Shown here one piece after another: positions 52,047-61,782 of a DNA stretch of 64,000 bases. A program made the translations under genes and the position numbers. This stretch comes from Bacteroidales bacterium UBA4070 (GTDB lineage Bacteria; Bacteroidota; Bacteroidia; Bacteroidales; VadinHA17). The notes under the pieces were generated by a model, which worked only from the letters and a program-made list of their open reading frames with translations, searched no databases and was not told the origin of the DNA. The stretch covers positions 68,332 through 132,331 of the forward strand of contig DFYY01000022.1 in the NCBI GenBank assembly GCA_002383485.1. The letters are read 5' to 3'. The stretch's first letter is position 1, and each line of letters opens with the position of its first letter.

Positions 52047-53654
52047 ATGTTTAAAAGACTAACAATTATATCTGCTGTGCTGCTGATTATGCATGGCACG
52101 GCACTCAGGGCGCAAGGCCTGACACAGGAGACGTTCAAGATCGGAAAGACGCTTGCCCTGCTCGAGGCAATTTATGTTGACAGTGTTGATATTTCGGCCC
52201 TGGCAGAGCAGATGATCATAAGCACGCTGCGCAATCTTGACCCGCATTCGGTTTACATACCTGCAAAGGATGTGCAGGAGGAGAATGAGCCGCTGCAGGG
52301 AAATTTCGAAGGGATAGGTATCCAGTTCAATCTATTGAATGATACAATTTTAATCATTTCACCAACACCCGGAGGCCCGTCGGAGAAGGTGGGAATACAG
52401 GCTGGCGACAGGATTATATCCATTGCAGGGGAGAAGGTGACCGGCGTCGGGATATCCACCACCGGGGTGCAGAAGCGGCTCAGGGGCGCGAAGGGGACGA
52501 AGGTGGATGTGCTGATTTTCAGGAAGGGTGAAAAGGAGTTGCTCAACTTCACCATCACGCGTGACAAGATACCGGTTAACAGCCTTGATGCTGCCTATAT
52601 GGTATCGGATAAGGTTGGTTACATAAAGCTTAGCCGGTTTTCCGAGCAGACAGCCCTGGAGTTTGCCGGGGCAATTGAAAAACTTCGTGGCACGGGTCTG
52701 GAGCACCTGGTAATTGACCTTCGCGGCAATTCCGGGGGATACATGATTCCGGCTGTTCAGATAGCTGACGAGCTGCTCTCCGGCGATGAACTTATCGTTT
52801 ACCTTGAAGGTCTTCATACATCGAGGCAGGAATACAAGTCGGTTCCCTCGGGTTCGTTGACCCGTTCGCGGGTGGTGGTGCTGATAGACGAAGGATCTGC
52901 CTCTGCCAGTGAGATTCTGGCAGGAGCTCTGCAGGATTGGGACAGGGGAGTTGTCATTGGCCGCAGGAGTTTTGGAAAGGGGCTGGTGCAGAACGGCTTC
53001 GGCCTGCCTGACGGCTCGGAAATAAGACTTACCATCGCTCGCTATTATACCCCCTCCGGCCGGTCCATTCAGACACCTTACAACGAAGGGTTCGACAAGT
53101 ATTTCCAGACCTATTACAAAAGATATTTCAACGGTGAGCTAATTCATCCAGACAGTCTTAACCTGCCTGATTCGCTCAAGGCCTTCACGGTAAGGAACAA
53201 AAGGCTCGTATACGGTGGCGGCGGCATTTCCCCTGACATATTCATTCCCATTGACACAGCCTACTATTCTGATTATTACCGTGACCTGATAAGGAGTTCA
53301 ACACTCACCAACTACATGCTTGCCTACACTGATCTCAACCGCAGGCAGCTGACCCGCAGATTTAAAAGTTTTTCTGATTTCAGCAGGGGATTTGAGATTG
53401 ACGGTGCGGCCATAGAGGAGATGAAAGCAGCAGGAGAGAAGAACGGTGTTAAGTTTGACCAGGCGCAATATGATGTTTCGGCGCCGGAGATAAAGAGGAT
53501 CATGAAGGCGCTGGTAGCGCGTGACCTGTGGGATATGAATGAATATTTCATGGTTATCAATGAGGATGACTATGCAATTCTGAGGGCACTTGAAGTGCTG
53601 AATACCCCGGAGCTTTATGACCAGCTCCTGGGATTCCGGAAGGAGGTTCAATGA
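52047..53654 (+). CDS. S41 family C-terminal processing protease
   Basis: A 535-residue periplasmic serine protease. A signal peptide ends ALRAQG. A PDZ domain lies at about residues 80-170 (GPSEKVGIQAGDRIISIAGE). The catalytic domain has VGYIKLSRFSEQT, LRGNSGGYMIPAV, the Ser in IDEGSASASEILAGAL and the Lys in GRRSFGKGLVQ. The C-terminal 150 residues extend beyond the core, as in other Bacteroidota CtpA proteins. Its stop overlaps the next start by 4 nt. Confidence 0.94.
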   Translation: MFKRLTIISAVLLIMHGTALRAQGLTQETFKIGKTLALLEAIYVDSVDISALAEQMIISTLRNLDPHSVYIPAKDVQEENEPLQGNFEGIGIQFNLLNDTILIISPTPGGPSEKVGIQAGDRIISIAGEKVTGVGISTTGVQKRLRGAKGTKVDVLIFRKGEKELLNFTITRDKIPVNSLDAAYMVSDKVGYIKLSRFSEQTALEFAGAIEKLRGTGLEHLVIDLRGNSGGYMIPAVQIADELLSGDELIVYLEGLHTSRQEYKSVPSGSLTRSRVVVLIDEGSASASEILAGALQDWDRGVVIGRRSFGKGLVQNGFGLPDGSEIRLTIARYYTPSGRSIQTPYNEGFDKYFQTYYKRYFNGELIHPDSLNLPDSLKAFTVRNKRLVYGGGGISPDIFIPIDTAYYSDYYRDLIRSSTLTNYMLAYTDLNRRQLTRRFKSFSDFSRGFEIDGAAIEEMKAAGEKNGVKFDQAQYDVSAPEIKRIMKALVARDLWDMNEYFMVINEDDYAILRALEVLNTPELYDQLLGFRKEVQ

Positions 53655-54787
53655 AGCTTCTTGCCAAGACACATTACGGCCTGGAGGAGGTGCTGGCGGA
53701 AGAGCTGAACGGATTGGGCGCTGCCGGCGTCATTGCCCTGAACAGGGCCGTTGCCTTTGAAGGCTCGAAGCTGATGCTTTACACTGTCAATTACAGGAGT
53801 CGTCTTGCTCTCTCCGTGCTGATGCCGGTAGCTTCATTCGGGGTGGCCGGTCAGAAGGATCTGTATAACGGAGCCGTGGCTGTTGACTGGGATCATTACC
53901 TTGATCCCCGGATGAGCTTTGCCGTGACGGCCGTAGTAAATTCAAAGCATTTTGCCCACAGCGGATATGCCGGCCTGGTAGTAAAGGACGCAATTGCTGA
54001 TTTCTTCCGCAGGCTGAACCTGGACAGGCCCTCCGTGGATGTCCGTGAGCCGGACCTCCTGGTAAACGTGCATATCAGCAATGACAGGGTTACCCTCTCT
54101 CTTGATTCTTCCGTTGTGCCTCTATACAAGCGCGGTTACCGGCAGGGGGGCGGAGAGGCACCGCTGAGCGAGGTGCTTGCCGCGGGGATGATTGCCCTCT
54201 CAGGATGGAAGGCTGATACGCCCCTCGCTGACGGCATGTGCGGCTCCGGGACCATTGTCGCTGAGGCCGGACTGATGGCTGGCAACATTGCTCCGGGGAA
54301 GTTCAGGAAGAGTTTTGGCTTCATGAGATGGAAGGATTATGACGCGGCCCTGTTCCGGTCGGTGAAGTTCGATGCCGAAAAGCGCGAGCGAAAGTCGCCC
54401 GTGAAGCTGTCTGGGAGTGATATCTCTTCAGAAGCGTGTGCCATCGCTCTGCGTAATATCAAGGCTGCGGGGCTGGAAGGTATGGCGGAGATTGAGGAGA
54501 AGGATTTTTTCGCTTCGCCGCCGCCTGCTGAAGAAGGTACACTTATCATCAACCCTCCGTACGGCCATCGTCTTGGATCGCCGGATATGGCTGAGTTTTA
54601 CGGGAAGATTGGTACCACCCTCAAACACAGGTATGAGGGGTACAGGGCATGGATTCTATCGGGTGACACTGCCGCCCTGAAGCAGGTTGCCCTGAAGCCG
54701 TCTCGCAAGTACACCCTGCTCAACGGCGACATTGAATGCCGGTACCAGGGGTATGAATTGTATGGCGGGAGCAGGAAAAGGGTGTGA
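53651..54787 (+). CDS. THUMP-domain RNA methyltransferase (RlmL-like)
   Basis: The N terminus (LLAKTHYGLEEVLAEELNGLG) and following THUMP region bind RNA. The methyltransferase domain has PLADGMCGSGTIVAEAGLMA as SAM-binding loop and LIINPPYGHRLG as the NPPY catalytic motif for N2-guanine methylation. The size (378 residues) equals the first half of E. coli RlmL/RlmKL, typical for the YpsC/RlmL-N group; the exact rRNA or tRNA position is unknown. It overlaps the protease gene by 4 nt. Confidence 0.92.
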   Translation: MKLLAKTHYGLEEVLAEELNGLGAAGVIALNRAVAFEGSKLMLYTVNYRSRLALSVLMPVASFGVAGQKDLYNGAVAVDWDHYLDPRMSFAVTAVVNSKHFAHSGYAGLVVKDAIADFFRRLNLDRPSVDVREPDLLVNVHISNDRVTLSLDSSVVPLYKRGYRQGGGEAPLSEVLAAGMIALSGWKADTPLADGMCGSGTIVAEAGLMAGNIAPGKFRKSFGFMRWKDYDAALFRSVKFDAEKRERKSPVKLSGSDISSEACAIALRNIKAAGLEGMAEIEEKDFFASPPPAEEGTLIINPPYGHRLGSPDMAEFYGKIGTTLKHRYEGYRAWILSGDTAALKQVALKPSRKYTLLNGDIECRYQGYELYGGSRKRV

Positions 54788-54833
54788 TACCGTAAAATTG
54801 AGTGCGGTTAGTTGGGTATTCGCAACAATAATC

Positions 54834-54841
54834 TATTTTTG
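54834..54841 (+). promoter_or_regulatory. -7 promoter element of the SiaB/SiaC-like pair
   Basis: TATTTTTG fits TAnnTTTG, 37 nt before the ATG at 54879. TTG at 54812-54814, 19 nt upstream, is a plausible -33 element. Confidence 0.55.
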
Positions 54842-54878
54842 TTACTCGTTCTAGCTTATATACTTTCACATAGGCCCG

Positions 54879-55433
54879 ATGAGCTTTGACCTTGAAAACC
54901 TTGTAAGCGACCTGGACATCAGGGGTGCAATCCTTTATTACAAGGGGAACGTTGAATCGGATACGATTACCAGAGCCCTGGACCTCGTGGAAAGAAAGTT
55001 GCTTGCTACGCGCGAAGCCCCCAGGCTGAGGAAAAAGGTCTACAATGTGCTTGTGGAGAGCCTGCAGAACCTCTACCATCATTCTGACAGGGTGCCCAGG
55101 GGATACCATGCGGCAAGACCTGACAGGTTCGGGCTTGTGGTAATGGAGAAGATAGGCAGTGGATACAGGGTGACGACATGCAATTTTGTGTCCGGTGTGA
55201 GAGTTAAAGAGCTTGAGGAGAAGTTGACAAGGATCAACCGTTCCACTCCCGAGGAGATCAAGGAACTCTACAAGGATATCCTTAATCACCAGGAGATAAC
55301 GGAGAAGGGACTTGGCGGACTGGGGTTGCTTGACATTGCCAGGAAGACGGGTCACCGGATTGATTTCAGGTTTAAAAAATATGATAACCTGAATACTGCT
55401 TTCAGGCTTACTGCCGTAGTGGCACCATTATAG
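54879..55433 (+). CDS. SiaB-family (DUF6272) histidine-kinase-like ATPase protein
   Basis: The 184-residue protein shows the SiaB-type pattern: GAILYYKGNVESDTITRALD, LRKKVYNVLVESLQNLYHHS (the N-box helix of GHKL kinases) and GLGGLGLLDIARKTG. In Pseudomonas, SiaB phosphorylates SiaC to control a diguanylate cyclase; in Bacteroidota the target is unknown. The next gene encodes a SiaC-type protein 30 nt downstream, supporting a kinase-substrate pair. Confidence 0.85.
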   Translation: MSFDLENLVSDLDIRGAILYYKGNVESDTITRALDLVERKLLATREAPRLRKKVYNVLVESLQNLYHHSDRVPRGYHAARPDRFGLVVMEKIGSGYRVTTCNFVSGVRVKELEEKLTRINRSTPEEIKELYKDILNHQEITEKGLGGLGLLDIARKTGHRIDFRFKKYDNLNTAFRLTAVVAPL

Positions 55434-55463
55434 GAGACTAACATAAACAGATATCAGAAAGCT

Positions 55464-55844
55464 ATGGAACCGATCATTATTGAAGGAACGCCGAAAACCC
55501 CGTCCATTAAGTTTGATGCCAGGGAGGGCGTATTTGAGATCAAGGGCAGGTCAATTCCCGAAAACTCGGTGGAGTTTTACAAGCCTCTCAATGAGTGGCT
55601 TGATCAGTACATGCAGGTACCTCTTGACAAGACTGTGGTTAATATCAGGCTGGAGTATTTCAACACCAGTTCCTCGAAGTGTATCCTTGATGTATTCAAG
55701 AGGCTGGAATCAATTCACAGGTCAAAGCATGATGTGGAGATAAACTGGTTCTACGAGGAGGATGATGAGGACATGCTTGAGGCAGGCGAGGACTATGATT
55801 CCATCATCAAGGTCCCTTTCAAGATGATTGAGATTATTGAATAA
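55464..55844 (+). CDS. SiaC-family (DUF1987) regulatory phosphoprotein
   Basis: The 126-residue protein starts MEPIIIEGTPKTPSIKFDA and has EGVFEIKGRSIPENSVEFYK and the phosphorylation-region segment IRLEYFNTSSSKCILDVF. It is a STAS-like small domain, phosphorylated in its Thr/Ser-rich loop by SiaB in the studied system. Co-transcription with the siaB-like gene supports the assignment. The transcript ends at a strong terminator about 40 nt downstream. Confidence 0.88.
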   Translation: MEPIIIEGTPKTPSIKFDAREGVFEIKGRSIPENSVEFYKPLNEWLDQYMQVPLDKTVVNIRLEYFNTSSSKCILDVFKRLESIHRSKHDVEINWFYEEDDEDMLEAGEDYDSIIKVPFKMIEIIE

Positions 55845-55882
55845 TACCCTGTAATCAGGGTTTAAGATCGGTTAAAATATTT

Positions 55883-55925
55883 AGCGGGGGTATCAGCCAT
55901 ACAGCTGATATCCCCGCTTTGTTTT
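55883..55925. terminator. Bidirectional terminator between siaC-like gene and ABC transporter
   Basis: A 15-bp stem (55883-55897 with 55904-55918, one G-T pair) closes a 6-nt loop and is followed by TTGTTTTG; A/T-rich sequence also precedes it. It serves two convergent transcripts. A smaller hairpin ACCCTG/CAGGGT lies just upstream, after the siaC-like stop. Confidence 0.85.
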
Positions 55926-55952
55926 GCTGTCGTATGCTGTTATCAGCATCAG

Positions 55953-58900
55953 TTATCTCTTTTCGCATCTTTCACGCCTGTCCTTCATCACTCTCCTGAA
56001 TTTTTCCGATGACTCCAGGATCCTGCGAAGAACCCTGAAATAGAGAAGTATGTAAAGAGCTGCCGTCATGACCCAGATAACAGCGGTATTGACTGCCATG
56101 GTGCCGGCATAAAGGCCGAAAACCTGCTTGCGCGGAGCATAGAAGTGCGCCTTGACCAGCGGATGAGGCGGGTCAAAGAATATCTGATCATAATTCTGGT
56201 AGAGCCTGTCGCGGTACCGTTTGATCTTGTCCTTCTCATTATCATTCTTCACGAATTCCTCCAGAGACTCATTCGTGTACTGCTTTTTCATCCTTATAAA
56301 AGCATCCCTGTCAGTGCGCTCGAAAGCCATGATCTTCCGGTCACGGGCCTGCACGGCATCCCTGGATACCTCTATATAATAACGCCTGACCTTCTCTATA
56401 TAATCCCGTGCAGCAGCAATGGATTCCCTGGTTATTGCGTCAGGATTCAGCATGCCATGATCGAACGGGACTGCGGTTGTGAATTGTGCCTCTTCAATGA
56501 TTTCGTTACGGATCAGCATCATATCATTCCTGTCAGGGTTACCGAGGCGCTCTCTTTCGATATTGCTATCGAGCCTGGAGAGGATGCTCTTCATCTCATT
56601 ATACCATATGTCTTTCCGGAACTTGGCGATACTGATGACCTTGTCATAATCGTAGAATTGTTTCTCAAAGCGGTTGTTGATGAATTGTTCCACGGCCAGT
56701 GCCTCGTAGCCCCATCGTGCAGCAATAATCTCCCCGTAGAGGGGGATTGAGACAGGGGAGGAGATGTTCGGGTTCAGCTTGTCATATTTGACGATGATAC
56801 CGCTGAGGATTATCTGGGGGATGACCAGGAACGGGATGAGGATGTAGATGGTCACTACGGTCTTGAAGCTGTCAGAGATCAGCAGACCCATCATGTTTGA
56901 AGTGGCCCAGCAGGAGAAGAGCACCAGCCAGTACTCGAACCACATGCCCCTGATGCCGAGGATGGAGTTGCCAATGAGCACAAAGGAGGCTGCCTGGATG
57001 GCCGAGATCAGGAACTGAACCCCAATTTTGGACAGGAGGTAACTATTCCAGCTCAGGTTCAGGAAAGCCTCGCGTTTAAGGATTTTCCTGTCTTTAATGA
57101 TCTCTTCTGCACTGACAGTCAGACCCATGAAGATGGCCACTATCACTGACATGAAGATGTATACCGGGAGGTTTGTGTTCTGCAGAAGGGTATATGAGGG
57201 AGTGCTTACACTCTCGTCAAAATAGCGTATTATGAAGGCCAAAAAGAGAGCCAGTACCGGTGCCTCCAGCAAGGTGATAACCATATACTGGGCATCGGAG
57301 AGCTTGGCAAGGATGTCGCGTCTGATAAAGACCGAGAACTGTTTCATCTTGCCCGGCGTCTTCAGGGTAATCTCAGGGATGCCATTGCCGGACCCGGGCC
57401 GGGGCGGCCTCTCATCCTTCCTTGAATTGAAGTGGTTGCTCCACTCGGCAGGAGATACCTTGCGTGTCATGGTGGGACGGCCGAACTCGTCCAGCACCTT
57501 TGACTCAACAATACTGAAGATCTGTTCAGGGTTAACGTTTCCGCAGGCAGGACATTCACTGTCATTGTATTTCGGCAGATGCATCATGTCCTTAAAGTAA
57601 CCTATGGCTCCCACGGGTATACCATAATAGATCATGTACCCTCCGGTATCAAGGAAGATAAGCCTGTCAAACATCTTGAAGATATCCGAGGAGGGCTGAT
57701 GTATGACGACGAAAATCAGCTTGCCCTTAAGCTTCAGATCATTAAGCAGGTCAAGGATGTTTTCCGAGTCGAGTGATGAAAGTCCCGATGTGGGTTCGTC
57801 AAGGAACAGTATAGCTGGTTCCCTTATCAGTTCAAGGGAGATGTTGAGTCTTTTACGCTGTCCGCCGGAGATCTTCTTGTTGAGCGGTGAACCTACCTTC
57901 ATATCCTTTATCTCATGCAGCCCGAGGCTGTGAAGCACCTCATCAACTTTCCCTGCGATGGTCTCATTGTCAAGGTTGCCGAAGCACAGTTTGGCATTAT
58001 AGAAGAGGTTTTCAAAGACAGTCAGCTCTTCTATAAGGAGGTCATCCTGTGATACATATCCGATAAGGCCCTTTATCTTGTCCGCATCAGTATGAATATT
58101 GACCCCGTTAATCAGAACCTCGCCTGAATCGGGCTTGTTGGTTCCGTTGAGTACGCTCAGCAGGGTTGATTTACCGGCACCCGAGGCCCCCATGATGCCG
58201 ACGAGTCGTCCTGACTCTTCTGCGAAGCTCATGCGGTGAAGTCCTACCTGTCCTCCCTTGAACTTGTACTCAATGTTATTCACCTCGTAAACCACCCTTG
58301 AGGCGAGGGCACTTTCATCAAGGAACTGCCTGATTACTTCAGAGTAGTATATGGGCTTGCTGTTCATGAATTTAAGTGATGCACCCCGCTCAAACAGGTA
58401 GACCTTGTCCTCATGCCTGAGCTGACCGCTGAGCAGCAGTTCGCCGGTGCCGAATGACCTGACGAACAGCATGTCTGCCTGCGGCAGGTTGAGTACTCTG
58501 ACCTGCCCGCGGAAGGCATCGTTCACGATATGCCTTGTCTTTTCATATTTTGAAATTCGGTCGCTGTCGATTACAAGTACCTGTGATGACTCAAGCACCT
58601 CTTCCCGTGATGAGAGCACGAACTGCTGGATAAGCTGGTAATCCTCAGGGTTGATATTGAAGCCCTCGGCGGCGGTGATAATAAACTCCAGTTCCGTGCT
58701 GCTCACACCGTTGTTGTCTGAGCGGCAGTATTCGAGTAACTGCACCAGCACAACTATCTTCTGGTTGAGCGTGAGCTGCATCCCTATATCAAAGCAGATC
58801 TTTATTATCCTTACCGAGATGGAGGAATTTCGGCGGGCTTCCTTACCCTTTTTAAGCCTCTCCTGGGCCTCCGCGTAATATTTCTCAAAGATTTTCAGGT

Positions 58901-59036
58901 ATGCCTTTACCCCCTCCTGATTGAGATGTGGCCTGAGAAAGGCCTCAACGACCTGCCTCCTGTCGTTCTCATTACCCTGTGCCGGAGCAATGATGGCAAA
59001 CAGGTGCATCAGTGTATTGAGTATCTTTTCGTTCAT
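55953..59036 (-). CDS. Large ABC transporter, ABCG-like, with TerB-like N-terminal region
   Basis: A 1027-residue fusion. Residues 1-150 are helical and resemble the TerB tellurite-resistance fold (ICFDIGMQLTLNQKIVVLVQ, then a second EF-like helical part). A beta-rich region to about 270 may be an FHA- or cyclic-nucleotide-like sensor. The ATPase follows: Walker A GIMGASGAGKSTLLS, signature KISGGQRKRLNISLEL, Walker B AILFLDEPTSGLSS. A CPACGNVNPEQ segment follows, then six membrane helices with a roughly 150-residue external loop before the last helix. The start is ATG 59036; a GTG nine codons earlier is possible. The substrate is unknown; ABCG relatives export lipids or hydrophobic molecules. 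Confidence 0.85.
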   Translation of the reverse strand: MNEKILNTLMHLFAIIAPAQGNENDRRQVVEAFLRPHLNQEGVKAYLKIFEKYYAEAQERLKKGKEARRNSSISVRIIKICFDIGMQLTLNQKIVVLVQLLEYCRSDNNGVSSTELEFIITAAEGFNINPEDYQLIQQFVLSSREEVLESSQVLVIDSDRISKYEKTRHIVNDAFRGQVRVLNLPQADMLFVRSFGTGELLLSGQLRHEDKVYLFERGASLKFMNSKPIYYSEVIRQFLDESALASRVVYEVNNIEYKFKGGQVGLHRMSFAEESGRLVGIMGASGAGKSTLLSVLNGTNKPDSGEVLINGVNIHTDADKIKGLIGYVSQDDLLIEELTVFENLFYNAKLCFGNLDNETIAGKVDEVLHSLGLHEIKDMKVGSPLNKKISGGQRKRLNISLELIREPAILFLDEPTSGLSSLDSENILDLLNDLKLKGKLIFVVIHQPSSDIFKMFDRLIFLDTGGYMIYYGIPVGAIGYFKDMMHLPKYNDSECPACGNVNPEQIFSIVESKVLDEFGRPTMTRKVSPAEWSNHFNSRKDERPPRPGSGNGIPEITLKTPGKMKQFSVFIRRDILAKLSDAQYMVITLLEAPVLALFLAFIIRYFDESVSTPSYTLLQNTNLPVYIFMSVIVAIFMGLTVSAEEIIKDRKILKREAFLNLSWNSYLLSKIGVQFLISAIQAASFVLIGNSILGIRGMWFEYWLVLFSCWATSNMMGLLISDSFKTVVTIYILIPFLVIPQIILSGIIVKYDKLNPNISSPVSIPLYGEIIAARWGYEALAVEQFINNRFEKQFYDYDKVISIAKFRKDIWYNEMKSILSRLDSNIERERLGNPDRNDMMLIRNEIIEEAQFTTAVPFDHGMLNPDAITRESIAAARDYIEKVRRYYIEVSRDAVQARDRKIMAFERTDRDAFIRMKKQYTNESLEEFVKNDNEKDKIKRYRDRLYQNYDQIFFDPPHPLVKAHFYAPRKQVFGLYAGTMAVNTAVIWVMTAALYILLYFRVLRRILESSEKFRRVMKDRRERCEKR

Positions 59037-59190
59037 CCCGGAGAGGTCCAGTAACCTTGCCACAGGTCCTGAGAAATATATAACGGCATCGGATCACCTA
59101 TATTATCCGGGGGCTGTCAATATGACATGAATCAGGCCGCCCGGAGGGTATGGCAAAAAAATTGAACAGAATATATAAAAGGTCGGAAAA

Positions 59191-61782
59191 ATGAACTTTG
59201 AAAATTTTACAATTAAAGCACAGGAATCTGTTCAGAAGGCTGTGACCATTGCTGCGGGCAAGGGTCACCAGGCCATTGAGTGCGGCCACCTGCTCAAGGG
59301 GATTATGACAGAGGCCGAGAACATTGTATCATATATAATGTCCAAGACCGGTGTTAATGCTGCGGTATTCGGGAAAGCGCTTGACGCGATTATTGACGGC
59401 TACCCGCGGGTCAGTGGCGGTGAACCCTATTTCTCACAGGAGTCCTCCGGAGTTTTCCGAAGGGCGGAAGAGTATGCTGCCAGGATGCAGGACCGGTTTG
59501 TCTCCGTGGAGCATATCCTGCTGGCATTGACTGACTCAGCCGCAAGTGTGTCGAAGCTGATGAAGGAGAACGGTCTCGATGCCGGTGCACTGAACGCAGC
59601 CATTGCCGATCTGCGAAAAGGGGCGAAGGTGAACAGCCAGACATCGGAGGAGACCTATGACTCACTGAACAGGTACGCCATTGACCTGAACGAGCGTGCC
59701 AGGGCCGGTAAGCTCGACCCGGTCATCGGCCGTGATGAAGAGATCAGGAGGGTACTCCAGATATTGTCACGCAGGACAAAGAACAACCCCATTCTCGTTG
59801 GTGAACCCGGAGTGGGTAAGACAGCCATTGCGGAAGGCATAGCACACAGGATAGTGCGCGGTGACGTGCCGGAGGACCTGATGCAGAAGCGGATCTTTTC
59901 ACTTGACATGGGAGCCCTTATTGCGGGAGCAAAATACAAAGGTGAGTTCGAGGAGCGGCTAAAATCCGTTGTCAATGAGGTCATTGCCTCTGACGGTGAT
60001 GTGATACTGTTCATTGACGAGATACATACTCTTGTTGGCGCCGGCAAAGGCGAAGGAGCGATGGATGCCGCCAATATCCTCAAGCCTGCACTGGCTAAAG
60101 GAGAGCTTCGGGCTATCGGTGCCACGACGCTGAACGAATACCAGAAATATTTTGAGGCTGATAAAGCTCTTGAGCGCCGTTTCCAGGTAATTATCATAGA
60201 CGAGCCTGACAGGGCTGATGCCATCTCCATCCTGCGGGGACTGAGGGAGAAATATGAGACACATCATAAGGTAATTATCAGGGATGAAGCTATTATCTCG
60301 GCTGTTGACCTGTCATACCGCTACATCACAGACAGGTTCTTGCCTGACAAGGCTATTGACCTCATTGACGAGGCTGCTGCCAGGCTCAGGCTGGAAATGA
60401 ACTCTGTTCCGGAGGAGATAGATACGGCTGAGAGGCAGATCAGACAGTTGGAGATTGAGCGTGAGGCAGTGCGCCGTGACGGTGACATGGTTAAGGAGCA
60501 GGAACTGTCGAAGGAGATAGCTGATCTTGCGGCCGGACGTGATGACCTGAAGGCGCGATGGAGATCTGAGAAGGAGTTGGTGGAAGCGCTTCAGAAGAAC
60601 AAGCGTGAGGCTGAGGAACTGAGGTTCGAAGCCGAACGGGCGGAGCGGGCAGGCGACTATGGCAAGGTTGCCGAAATCCGATATGGTAAGCTGGTAGAGA
60701 ATGAACGGGAGGTGGAACGTCTGAGCAGGGAGATAGCCGGCAAGCGTGGCGCAGGATCAATGGTGCGTGATGACGTCCGCGCTGATGATATAGCGGAGAT
60801 TGTCTCAAGGTGGACGGGCATACCCGTATCACGGATGCTTGAGAGCGAAAAGGAAAAGCTCCTCAGGCTGGAGGAAGAGCTGCATCGGAGGGTGGTAGGC
60901 CAGGATGAAGCCATCAGGGCCGTCTCTGATGCTGTCCGCCGGTCCAGGGCAGGACTACAGGATGAAAAGAGACCGGTAGGCTCATTCATCTTCCTGGGTA
61001 CTACCGGTGTTGGAAAGACTGAGCTGGCCCGAGCACTGGCAGAATACCTGTTCAATGATGAGAACCTCATGACCCGCATTGACATGACAGAGTACCAGGA
61101 GCGTCACAGTGTCTCAAGGCTCATCGGGGCTCCTCCCGGTTATGTGGGGTATGACGAAGGCGGTCAGCTCACCGAAGCTATCAGGCACAAACCCTATTCA
61201 GTGGTCCTGCTTGACGAGATAGAAAAGGCTCACCCGGATGTATTCAACATACTGCTCCAGGTGCTGGACGACGGCAGATTGACGGATAACAAGGGCAGAA
61301 CTGTCAACTTCCGGAACGCCATAGTGATAATGACCTCCAACCTTGGCTCGTCGCTCATCCGTGAAAGCATAGCTGACAGCGACGGTGAGATGAGTGAGGA
61401 GAGGGCTGACAAACTACGTGATGAGCTGATACAGATGCTGCGCAGCACCCTCAGGCTTGAGTTTGTAAACCGGGTTGATGAGATAGTGATGTTCCGTCCT
61501 CTTACACGTGATCAGATCAGTGAGATCGTCAGGATGCAGTTCGGACGGCTATCCGTTATGCTTGAGGAGAAAGGCATCCGCAGCGAGATTACTGACAGGG
61601 CCGTTGCCTGGCTGGCAGACAGGGGTTTTGACCCTCTCTTTGGCGCAAGGCCTGTTAAACGACTGATACAGAAAGAGATAGTAAACGAACTGTCACGTGA
61701 GCTTATCGCTGGCACGATTGACAGGAACAAGAGTGTAAGGATTGATGCAGAGGCAGGCAGGCTTGTTTTTACGAATGCCTAG
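59191..61782 (+). CDS. clpB: ATP-dependent disaggregase chaperone ClpB
   Basis: The 863-residue protein has the ClpN repeat domain (residues 1-145), the first AAA+ domain with GEPGVGKTAIAEG, a coiled-coil middle domain (about 405-530, rich in Glu/Arg/Lys: ERQIRQLEIEREAVRRDGD) and the second AAA+ domain with LGTTGVGKTELARAL. The middle domain distinguishes ClpB from ClpA and ClpC. ClpB works with DnaK to dissolve protein aggregates. The TAG stop overlaps the stop codon of the convergent STAS gene. Confidence 0.96.
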   Translation: MNFENFTIKAQESVQKAVTIAAGKGHQAIECGHLLKGIMTEAENIVSYIMSKTGVNAAVFGKALDAIIDGYPRVSGGEPYFSQESSGVFRRAEEYAARMQDRFVSVEHILLALTDSAASVSKLMKENGLDAGALNAAIADLRKGAKVNSQTSEETYDSLNRYAIDLNERARAGKLDPVIGRDEEIRRVLQILSRRTKNNPILVGEPGVGKTAIAEGIAHRIVRGDVPEDLMQKRIFSLDMGALIAGAKYKGEFEERLKSVVNEVIASDGDVILFIDEIHTLVGAGKGEGAMDAANILKPALAKGELRAIGATTLNEYQKYFEADKALERRFQVIIIDEPDRADAISILRGLREKYETHHKVIIRDEAIISAVDLSYRYITDRFLPDKAIDLIDEAAARLRLEMNSVPEEIDTAERQIRQLEIEREAVRRDGDMVKEQELSKEIADLAAGRDDLKARWRSEKELVEALQKNKREAEELRFEAERAERAGDYGKVAEIRYGKLVENEREVERLSREIAGKRGAGSMVRDDVRADDIAEIVSRWTGIPVSRMLESEKEKLLRLEEELHRRVVGQDEAIRAVSDAVRRSRAGLQDEKRPVGSFIFLGTTGVGKTELARALAEYLFNDENLMTRIDMTEYQERHSVSRLIGAPPGYVGYDEGGQLTEAIRHKPYSVVLLDEIEKAHPDVFNILLQVLDDGRLTDNKGRTVNFRNAIVIMTSNLGSSLIRESIADSDGEMSEERADKLRDELIQMLRSTLRLEFVNRVDEIVMFRPLTRDQISEIVRMQFGRLSVMLEEKGIRSEITDRAVAWLADRGFDPLFGARPVKRLIQKEIVNELSRELIAGTIDRNKSVRIDAEAGRLVFTNA

